Below, piece by piece: positions 4,940 to 10,746 of a DNA stretch of 10,746 nucleotides. Position 1 is the first letter of the stretch, and every line of letters starts with the position of its first letter. The translations under genes and the position numbers were made by a program. Under the pieces are notes generated by a model that worked only from the letters and a program-made list of their open reading frames with translations, did no database searches and had not been told where the DNA came from. This stretch comes from Methanomassiliicoccaceae archaeon (GTDB lineage: Archaea > Thermoplasmatota > Thermoplasmata > Methanomassiliicoccales > Methanomethylophilaceae): positions 1-10,746 of the forward strand of contig WRNI01000041.1 of the NCBI GenBank assembly GCA_009776695.1. Reading direction: 5' to 3'.

Positions 4940-7127
4940 GGTAGAACGGGACGTCGTCCCATGACGTCCTTCTCTTCTTTATCTCCGATCCGATGTTCTC
5001 GTAGCTCTTGATAAGGTCGGCGTCCACCGATGGTCTGACGATAGCAAGCGCAGCTTTGAAGTGTTTCGTTTCGACGTATTCGGTGCCGGGGTCCTCACGG
5101 TATGCTGTCATCCCGGCTTCGCGGCACAATGCCTCGAGATCCGCGCCCACGTAACCGTCCGTGCCCTCCGCTATGATATCAAGATCAACGTCCTTCAGAG
5201 GCATGTTCTTCGTGTGTACCTCGAGTATCTTCTTCCTTGCATCGATGTCAGGCTTTCCGATAAGTATGAGCTTGTCAAATCTTCCGGGCCTCAGCAATGC
5301 AGGGTCTATCATATCAGGCCGGTTCGTGGCGCCCATTATCATCACGTTCTTCAAACTCTCGACGCCGTCCATGGATGTAAGCAACTGATTGACAACCTTT
5401 TCCCAATTTGACGAGCCGGACGTTCCGCGCCTCGGCGCGACGGAATCCATCTCGTCAAAGAAGATTATGCACGGCGCCATCTGCTTTGCGCGCTTGAATA
5501 TCTGTCTTATTGCCTTTTCACTTTCGCCCATCCATTTGCTTGCTATTTCAGGACCGTTCACGGATATGAAATTGGCGCCGGATTCATTGGCGACGGCCTT
5601 TGCTATCAGCGTTTTTCCAGTACCGGGAGGGCCGTAGAAGAGGACACCCTTCGCAGGTCTTATACCAAGTCTTTCAAACGCCTTCGGATCCTCCGAAGGA
5701 ATGAACGCCTCTTTTATTTCACGCTTGACATCATCAAGCCCGCCGACGTCGGCCCACGTCACTCTCGGTATCTCCGCGATAACTTCGCGCATCCCGCTCG
5801 GCTCTATCTCGGACAGCGCGGAAAAGAAGTCGTCCGCCGTCACGCGCATCTTTTCCAGGATGTCGGCGGATATCGGTTTATCGAGATCGAGTTCGGGCAT
5901 CTTCCTGCGCAGACATTTCATGGCTGCCTCGCGCGCCAGGGCGGCGAGATCGGCGCCGACGAAGCCCTGCGTCATTCCCGCCAGGCGTTCAATATCAACG
6001 TCCTCGCCCAGGGGCATGCCTCTCATGTGCACGTCCAGTATATCTTTACGGCCGTTCCTTCCCGGCATGCCTATCTCGATCTCCCGATCGAACCGTCCCG
6101 GTCTTCTTAACGCCGGGTCTATCGAATCCTCACGATTAGTTGCACCTATCACAATGACGTCGCCCCTTTCGCTCAGGCCGTCCATCAATGTAAGCAATTG
6201 CGCGACGATCCGTCTTTCCACCTCCCCGGTGACGTTGTCGCGGTTCGGCGCTATTGAATCGATCTCGTCGAGGAAGATGATGCTCGGGGCGTTCGTCTCC
6301 GCCTCTTTGAAAATGTCGCGCAAACGTTCCTCACTTTGTCCGTAATATCTGCCGATGATCTCCGGTCCCTGTATGGCGAAGAACGTCGCCCCCGACTCGT
6401 TGGCGACGGCCTTTGCGATCAGCGTCTTTCCGGTGCCGGGAGGGCCGTACAGCAGCACGCCCTTCGGCGCCGATATGCCGAGCCTTATGAAAAGTTCGGG
6501 ATGCTTGAGCGGAAGCTCGATCGTCTCCCTTATTTTTCGGAGCTCGTCGTCAAGGCCGCCCACATCGTCGTACGTTATCTGCTCCTCGTAGCTTTCGCGC
6601 TTGGCGTCCGGCTCAGCTTTGAGAACAATGTCGGTGCCCTGACCTATGACGACGGGACCTTGGGGCACAGTGCTCGCAACGAGGAACGTTGAACGGTTGC
6701 CCATTAATGCGACGTTCGGAACAAGTATATCGCTTCCCTTGATGACCGGACGGTTCATAAGCCCCCTGCGGAAGATGTCCGCGGCGCCCTCGCCGAATTT
6801 GATACGTTTGCCGCTGGGTATCTTCGGCGACAGGACGACCTTCTCGGCGGGCTTCGGATCGCATCTCTTTACCTTCACGGCATCGTCCATCCCGGCGCCG
6901 GCGTTCGTCCTCGTGATACCGTCTATCCGTATTATTCCGAGGCCCTCGTCGTTCGGGACGCCCCTGAATACTTTTGCCACTGTCGTTTTTGCACCGGTTA
7001 TCTCTATCGTGTCGCCTGCTTCCACTCCGAGCGCGGCGCGTGTCACGGTATCTATGCGCGCTCTTCCGAGACCTGCCTCCGCGGGGTCGGCCACTTTCTT
7101 AACTCTCAGTTCAACGGTATCGTCCAT
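4935..7127 (-). CDS. cdc48: Cdc48/VAT-type AAA+ ATPase (CDC48 family)
   Basis: A hexameric ATP-driven protein unfoldase that feeds substrates to the 20S proteasome and remodels complexes in the cytosol. It has 730 residues, close to the roughly 745 of Thermoplasma VAT. The N domain (about 1-185) is the double-psi-barrel type. D1 has Walker A GPPGTGKT (228-235), pore loop RYYG (260-263) and Walker B IIFLDE (D287, E288). D2 has Walker A GPPGTGKT (499-506), pore loop KWMG (531-534) and Walker B IIFFDE (D558, E559). Both ATP sites and both aromatic pore loops are intact, so it should be an active threading motor. The protein ends Phe-Tyr-Arg, a HbYX-type tail for proteasome docking. It is the first gene of an operon with the PRC-barrel gene. 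There is no clear ribosome binding site before the ATG, which fits a leaderless message. Confidence 0.97.
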   Translation of the reverse strand: MDDTVELRVKKVADPAEAGLGRARIDTVTRAALGVEAGDTIEITGAKTTVAKVFRGVPNDEGLGIIRIDGITRTNAGAGMDDAVKVKRCDPKPAEKVVLSPKIPSGKRIKFGEGAADIFRRGLMNRPVIKGSDILVPNVALMGNRSTFLVASTVPQGPVVIGQGTDIVLKAEPDAKRESYEEQITYDDVGGLDDELRKIRETIELPLKHPELFIRLGISAPKGVLLYGPPGTGKTLIAKAVANESGATFFAIQGPEIIGRYYGQSEERLRDIFKEAETNAPSIIFLDEIDSIAPNRDNVTGEVERRIVAQLLTLMDGLSERGDVIVIGATNREDSIDPALRRPGRFDREIEIGMPGRNGRKDILDVHMRGMPLGEDVDIERLAGMTQGFVGADLAALAREAAMKCLRRKMPELDLDKPISADILEKMRVTADDFFSALSEIEPSGMREVIAEIPRVTWADVGGLDDVKREIKEAFIPSEDPKAFERLGIRPAKGVLFYGPPGTGKTLIAKAVANESGANFISVNGPEIASKWMGESEKAIRQIFKRAKQMAPCIIFFDEMDSVAPRRGTSGSSNWEKVVNQLLTSMDGVESLKNVMIMGATNRPDMIDPALLRPGRFDKLILIGKPDIDARKKILEVHTKNMPLKDVDLDIIAEGTDGYVGADLEALCREAGMTAYREDPGTEYVETKHFKAALAIVRPSVDADLIKSYENIGSEIKKRRTSWDDVPFYR

Positions 7128-7147
7128 CTTACAGAGGATGGCGTTCG

Positions 7148-7155
7148 CTTTATAT
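7148..7155 (-). promoter_or_regulatory. TATA box of cdc48, spaced for a leaderless transcript
   Basis: Read on the minus strand the sequence is ATATAAAG. Its centre lies about 24-25 bases from the A of the cdc48 ATG (7127), the usual TATA-to-start distance in archaea. The start codon would therefore be at or within a base or two of the mRNA end, and no Shine-Dalgarno site is seen in between. Confidence 0.6.
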
Positions 7156-7195
7156 CATACATTCCTTTCACGTCTTGCGCCGATTATGGGATGCG

Positions 7196-7214
7196 CGTGC
7201 GGTACGTGCGCACG
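7196..7214. repeat. Short GC-rich direct/inverted repeat between divergent promoters
   Basis: CGTGCG occurs at 7196-7201 and 7205-7210, and its complement CGCACG at 7209-7214; GTGCGCAC at 7206-7213 is a perfect palindrome. It lies between the cdc48 TATA box and the tRNA TATA box, in otherwise A/T-richer sequence, so it could be an operator. It is short enough to be chance. Confidence 0.25.
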
Positions 7215-7226
7215 AGCGTAACAATC

Positions 7227-7234
7227 ATTATATA
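7227..7234 (+). promoter_or_regulatory. TATA box of the tRNA-Lys gene
   Basis: CATTATAT, running on into ATAGG, is the strongest TATA-like sequence in the gap between cdc48 and the tRNA. A start about 25 bases on, near 7257, leaves a 5' leader of about 20 bases that RNase P would remove. Confidence 0.55.
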
Positions 7235-7276
7235 GGATGACGCAATGCTCCTTGATTACAAGCTTAAGCTATCCAT

Positions 7277-7350
7277 GGGTCTGTAGCTCAGCTAGGTAGA
7301 GCATCTGACTTTTAATCAGGTGGCCAAGGGTTCGAATCCCTTCAGACCCG
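7277..7350 (+). tRNA. tRNA-Lys (anticodon UUU)
   Basis: A complete cloverleaf can be drawn. The acceptor stem GGGTCTG (7277-7283) pairs fully with CAGACCC (7343-7349), with G7350 as discriminator. The D stem is GCTC/GAGC with GG in the loop. The anticodon stem TCTGA (7304-7308) pairs with TCAGG (7316-7320, one G-T pair) around the loop CTTTTAA, giving anticodon TTT at 7311-7313. The variable loop has 5 bases. The T stem AAGGG/CCCTT encloses TTCGAAT. There is no intron and CCA is not encoded. It decodes AAA and, by wobble, AAG. tRNA-Lys(UUU) is a classic substrate of Elp3-type U34 modification. Confidence 0.97.
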
Positions 7351-7361
7351 CTGATGGTCTC

Positions 7362-7472
7362 ATGAGCGATCAAAAGGGCAGATCAAGTATGAGCGGAAGA
7401 ATAGAAATTTCAGGCATTTTTCTTGCGAACGGGTTTCTCGCTGACCGGCAGCGGGGCAAATTGGTAAGGTGA
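7362..7472 (+). CDS. Possible 36-residue leader ORF upstream of rpoH (weak)
   Basis: An ATG frame of 36 codons begins 12 bases after the tRNA and ends in a TGA that lies inside the rpoH ribosome binding site. It is in the same frame as rpoH, two codons before its TTG start. The product (MSDQKGRSSMSGRIEISGIF, then 16 more residues) resembles nothing I know. Stops embedded in the next gene's ribosome binding site also occur at trxA/trxB and cdc48/PRC, which is the only support. It may simply be the untranslated leader of the polymerase operon. Confidence 0.2.
   Translation: MSDQKGRSSMSGRIEISGIFLANGFLADRQRGKLVR
7399..7409 (+). promoter_or_regulatory. Weak candidate promoter element for the rpoH-rpoB operon
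   Basis: AATAGAAATTT is the most A/T-rich stretch between the tRNA and rpoH. It would give a start near 7430 and a leader of about 50 bases. The match to a TATA box is poor; read-through from the tRNA promoter is an alternative. Confidence 0.2.
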
Positions 7473-7478
7473 AAACAC

Positions 7479-7745
7479 TTGGCAGCAGACAACATCGCGT
7501 TCAACGTCCTTAAGCACAACTTGGTACCGGAACATCATCTCCTGAGCGAGGAAGAGGCGCAGACGATACTTTCTAAATTGAAAGTCACATGCGACCAGCT
7601 TCCCAAGATCAGAAGGAGCGACGCCGGGATAAAGGTGCTGGAGAACATATACGGCCCGGTCGAGGAGGGCCGTATTGTAAAGATTATCAGAAAAAGTGAG
7701 ACGGCGGAGGAATTCGTCGCATACAGGCTCGTTACAAGGGGTTGA
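7479..7745 (+). CDS. rpoH: DNA-directed RNA polymerase subunit Rpo5 (RpoH)
   Basis: A small subunit of the archaeal RNA polymerase, homologous to the C-terminal domain of eukaryotic Rpb5; it forms part of the lower jaw that contacts downstream DNA. It has 88 residues, the usual size. The family signature is clear: FNVLKHNLVPEHHLLSEEEA near the N-terminus, KLKVTCDQLPKIRRSDAG in the middle and KIIRKSETAEEFVAYRLV at the C-terminus. The start is TTG 7479, with GGTGA at 7468-7472; no ATG fits the family's N-terminus. The rpoB start follows 6 bases after the stop, the standard archaeal order rpoH-rpoB. Confidence 0.97.
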   Translation: MAADNIAFNVLKHNLVPEHHLLSEEEAQTILSKLKVTCDQLPKIRRSDAGIKVLENIYGPVEEGRIVKIIRKSETAEEFVAYRLVTRG

Positions 7746-7751
7746 ATATTC

Positions 7752-10746
7752 TTGAGAGATCTCGTTAAATTATATTTCGATGAGCGCAGCATCGTTAATC
7801 ACCACGTTTCGTCGTTCAATGATTTCCTTGCGACGCCGGACAATCCGAACAGCAGGATGCAGAGGATCGTTGATAATCTCCGCGTTCCCACGGATGATGC
7901 GGAGCGCGGGATAATACGTCTTGATCCCGAAAGGACCAACGGACGCAACATTGAGATACGCATCGGCCGCAAAAGGGATGAGAACGGTGATGTGGATCCT
8001 CATTCAAGGCCTACGATACACGTCGACGAGCCGAAGATAATGGAGGCGAACGGCTACCGCCACGAACTTTCGCCGATGGAAGCGAGGTTAAGGAATCTGA
8101 ACTATCTGGCGCCGATCCATCTTGAGTTCACTGTCATCGAGGACGGCGTTGAGAAGGATTCGGAGAAGGTGCACGTAGGCGACCTTCCGATGATGGTCAA
8201 ATCAAAAGGATGCAATCTTAACCGCAAAGTGATAGAATTACGTTCCGAGCGCGAGATATCCGACGAGGAGTACACAAAAGTGCTTCTGGAGCAGAAAGAA
8301 GACCCGAGAGATCCGGGAGGATATTTCATCGTCGGCGGCACGGAGAGGACGCTGATAACGCTCGAGGACCTTGCCCCGAACAGAGTGATGATCGAATACA
8401 ACGAAAAATACGGTACGCGTCTGGAATCCGCGAAGGTGTTCTCCCAGAAAGAAGGGTACCGTGCATTGACACTCGTTGAGAAGAAGAAGGACGGGATGCT
8501 CATGGTGACCGTTCCCGTAGCGTCCACGGCAATACCGCTGGTGGCGCTGATGAAGGCGCTCGGCATGGAGAGCGACCAGGAGATCTATGAAACGATAGTG
8601 TCAAGAGAGGAGATGGCCAACATCGTCTACGCGAACATAGAGAACAGCCTTGACAAGAAGAATTACGCGCCTAACGGCTACCACACGCAGGAAGATGCAA
8701 TATTATTCCTGGAAAGGAACTTCGCCGCCGGTCAGGCAAAAGAATATCGAACAAAGAAGGTGGAATCGATACTTGATCGCTCGCTTCTTCCGCATCTTGG
8801 GGACACGGAAGCAGACCGCATGAAGAAAGCGATCTTCCTCGGGCGCATTGCGCACGCGGTTCTTGAGTTATCCATAGACAAGAGAAAAGAGGACGACAAG
8901 GATCACTACGCGAATAAGAGATTAAAATTATCCGGCGACCTGATGGAGGACCTTTTCAGAACGAGCTTCAACAGTTTAATGAAGGATCTGAAATACCAGC
9001 TGGAGAGGAACTGGGGCCGTAAGAAGGATGAATTGAAGATATCGTCATCGATACGTCCCGACCTGCTTACTCATAAATTACTGCATTCGCTTGCGACAGG
9101 TAACTGGGTGGGCGGCCGTGCAGGCGTTTCACAGCTTCTTGACAGAACGAGCAACATGTCGGCGATGTCCCACTTAAGGAGAGTGACATCATCGCTGACA
9201 CGAAGCCAGCCTCACTTCGAGGCACGTGACCTTCACCCGACGCAGTGGGGCCGATTATGTCCGTCGGAGACGCCCGAAGGGCAGAACTGCGGTCTCGTTA
9301 AGAACGCGGCGCTCATAATCGATGTGTCGGAAGGATTCCAGGAGGCGGACCTCAAATGGATATTGAAGGACCTCGGCCTCGGGCCGGTGAAACAGGCGGG
9401 AAGCCGCATATACGTGAACGGCGACCTTGTCGGAACGCATAACGAAGCTTCGAAACTTGTCGCCGAGATACGCGACCGCAGGCGCTGCGGCATGATGTCC
9501 GGCGAAGTGAATATACGATTTGACGAAGAGATGAACGAGGTGATCATGAACTGCGACGAAGGCCGTCTCAGAAGGCCGCTGCTTGTCCTCAAGGACGGAA
9601 GGACGATGCTGACGCGCAAGCACCTCGAAGGGATACGCGATAAAAAGGTGGAATGGAACGGGCTGTTCCGCGAAGGCATACTCGAGTGGCTCGATGCCGA
9701 GGAGGAAGAGGACTCGTTCATCGCGGTGGACGCGTACGACGTACCGGAAAGATGCGAGCACTGCGGTCGCGCATTATCTCCGACGGACGCGGACTGGATG
9801 AACTGCGGGAAGGAAGGCGACGTCATTCTGAGATGCGGGTTCTGCGGCGGGGACTTCACGGTACCGTCGAAACTCGACGCGAAGCACACGCACATGGAGA
9901 TTGACCCGATGGTGATACTCGGCGTATGCTCCGGTTTAGTTCCTTACCCTGAGCATAATTCATCGCCGCGTGTGACGATGGGCGCGGGAATGGCAAAGCA
10001 GGCTCTTGGGATACCGGCATCGAACTACCGCATAAGACCGGACACGAGAGGTCATCTTCTTCATTATCCGCAGAGACCGATGGCACAGACCCAGACGATG
10101 GAGTTCGTCGGCTACAATCACAGACCGGCAGGCCAAAATTTTGTGGTCGCGGTTCTTTCGTATCACGGATACAACATGGAAGATGCGCTCGTTATGAACA
10201 AAAGCTCTATACAGCGCGGTCTCGGCAGGTCGTCGTTCATGAGGACGTACCGCGCAGAGGAACGAAGATATCCGGGAGGACAGGAGGATCACTTCGAGAT
10301 ACCGTCACCCGATGTGAGAGGCGCACGCGCGGACCTTGCGTACGCATCCTTAGGAGAGGACGGCCTGATATCTCCGGAGTCGGAGGTATCGGGAAGCGAC
10401 GTTCTTATAGGAAAGACATCGCCGCCGCGTTTCCTTGAGGAGGAAACGGACTTCTTAACACCGCAGAAGAGAAGGGAGACGTCCGTTACAGTAAGACCGG
10501 GAGAGCTTGGATATGTCGATTCCGTAATGGTCACGGAGTCGGAGAACGGTTCAAGACTGGTCAGAGTAAAAGTAAGGGATCAGAGGATACCCGAGCTGGG
10601 CGATAAGTTCTGCTCAAGGCACGGGCAGAAGGGCGTTGTCGGCCGGTTGGTGGATCAGGCGGACATGCCGTTCACAGCCGATGGTATAACGCCGGACCTC
10701 GTGATAAATCCGCATGCCATCCCCAGCCGTATGACGGTCGCCCACG
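7752..10746 (+). CDS. rpoB: DNA-directed RNA polymerase subunit Rpo2 (RpoB), unsplit; 3' end outside window
   Basis: The second-largest RNA polymerase subunit, which forms one side of the active-site cleft. About 998 codons are visible in one unbroken frame, of roughly 1,190 expected. Landmarks in order: N-terminal VNHHVSSFNDFL; GGYFIVGGTERTLI; fork region GNWVGGRAGVSQLLDRTS; SHLRRVTSSLTRSQPHFEARDLHPTQWGRLCPSETPEGQNCGL; ILGVCSGLVPYPEHNSSP; GYNMEDALVMNKSSI; and GDKFCSRHGQKG with lysines 952 and 960, which match the two active-site lysines of yeast Rpb2. Residues 668-698 hold a C-x2-C/C-x2-C pair, an apparent zinc-ribbon insert. B'' and B' are joined, unlike in haloarchaea and classical methanogens. 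TTG 7752 is the start because the protein then begins MRDLVKLYFDERSIVNHH, as in relatives; the in-frame stop at 7743 rules out anything earlier. Confidence 0.97.
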   Translation, partial: MRDLVKLYFDERSIVNHHVSSFNDFLATPDNPNSRMQRIVDNLRVPTDDAERGIIRLDPERTNGRNIEIRIGRKRDENGDVDPHSRPTIHVDEPKIMEANGYRHELSPMEARLRNLNYLAPIHLEFTVIEDGVEKDSEKVHVGDLPMMVKSKGCNLNRKVIELRSEREISDEEYTKVLLEQKEDPRDPGGYFIVGGTERTLITLEDLAPNRVMIEYNEKYGTRLESAKVFSQKEGYRALTLVEKKKDGMLMVTVPVASTAIPLVALMKALGMESDQEIYETIVSREEMANIVYANIENSLDKKNYAPNGYHTQEDAILFLERNFAAGQAKEYRTKKVESILDRSLLPHLGDTEADRMKKAIFLGRIAHAVLELSIDKRKEDDKDHYANKRLKLSGDLMEDLFRTSFNSLMKDLKYQLERNWGRKKDELKISSSIRPDLLTHKLLHSLATGNWVGGRAGVSQLLDRTSNMSAMSHLRRVTSSLTRSQPHFEARDLHPTQWGRLCPSETPEGQNCGLVKNAALIIDVSEGFQEADLKWILKDLGLGPVKQAGSRIYVNGDLVGTHNEASKLVAEIRDRRRCGMMSGEVNIRFDEEMNEVIMNCDEGRLRRPLLVLKDGRTMLTRKHLEGIRDKKVEWNGLFREGILEWLDAEEEEDSFIAVDAYDVPERCEHCGRALSPTDADWMNCGKEGDVILRCGFCGGDFTVPSKLDAKHTHMEIDPMVILGVCSGLVPYPEHNSSPRVTMGAGMAKQALGIPASNYRIRPDTRGHLLHYPQRPMAQTQTMEFVGYNHRPAGQNFVVAVLSYHGYNMEDALVMNKSSIQRGLGRSSFMRTYRAEERRYPGGQEDHFEIPSPDVRGARADLAYASLGEDGLISPESEVSGSDVLIGKTSPPRFLEEETDFLTPQKRRETSVTVRPGELGYVDSVMVTESENGSRLVRVKVRDQRIPELGDKFCSRHGQKGVVGRLVDQADMPFTADGITPDLVINPHAIPSRMTVAH

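Noticed and set aside
5701..6345. A 214-codon plus-strand frame opposite cdc48 D1
   Set aside because: The serine-rich product mirrors AAA+ codons on the other strand, with no family resemblance.
6646..7221. A 191-codon plus-strand frame opposite the cdc48 N-terminal region
   Set aside because: Most of it is the reverse of the conserved N domain of Cdc48; no start signal and no recognisable domain. Only its last 11 codons lie outside cdc48 and are discussed separately.
9233..9895. A 220-codon open frame on the minus strand inside rpoB
   Set aside because: It lies wholly opposite conserved RpoB sequence, and its product is Ser/Arg/Pro-rich with no recognisable domain. Long antisense frames are expected where codon choice on the other strand avoids their complements as stops.
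1..10746. CRISPR arrays, insertion sequences, phage genes, toxin-antitoxin or defence systems
   Set aside because: No spaced repeats, terminal inverted repeats, transposase, integrase or recognisable defence domains were found on either strand; composition looks uniform and the content is core housekeeping.

Overview
The window is archaeal, most likely from a member of the Thermoplasmata (Euryarchaeota/Thermoplasmatota). A Methanomassiliicoccales-like methanogen is my best guess at order level; this is inferred from gene content, not proven. The archaeal signs are Rpo5 (rpoH) followed by Rpo2 (rpoB), a VAT/Cdc48 ATPase, archaeal Elp3, TATA-box promoters with very short or absent leaders, GGTGATC-type ribosome binding sites and a tRNA without an encoded CCA. 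RpoB reads in one frame across the point where haloarchaea and the classical methanogens split it into B'' and B', which argues against those groups and fits Thermoplasmata. All ten complete genes or gene ends stop with TGA. That fits, but does not prove, a lineage that avoids TAG because TAG encodes pyrrolysine.

Layout. 1-572: the C-terminal part of a membrane-anchored surface protein. 701-2409: a tight redox unit of thioredoxin, a thioredoxin-reductase-like flavoprotein and an XRE-type regulator, with its own promoter. 2462-4710: a second unit of a winged-helix protein, an 82-residue Sm-like protein and Elp3, a tRNA wobble-uridine modifying enzyme. 7127-4694 on the minus strand: cdc48 then a PRC-barrel protein; the PRC gene runs 17 bases into the 3' end of elp3. 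7277-7350: tRNA-Lys(UUU), divergent from cdc48. 7479 to the right edge: rpoH and rpoB, the start of the RNA polymerase operon; rpoB is cut by the window edge.

How the genes work together. Thioredoxin and its reductase form a disulfide-reducing couple, but the reductase lacks the usual NADPH-binding residues and so may use another electron donor. Elp3 acts on wobble uridines of tRNAs of the kind encoded at 7277. Cdc48 ends in a Phe-Tyr-Arg tail of the HbYX type that docks on the 20S proteasome, and it is co-transcribed with a PRC-barrel protein of unknown role.

Most of the window is core housekeeping sequence. I see no CRISPR array, transposon, phage or defence system. The most unusual items are the divergent reductase with its linked regulator, the uncharacterised winged-helix/Sm-like pair in front of elp3, and a cysteine-rich zinc-ribbon-like segment inside RpoB.
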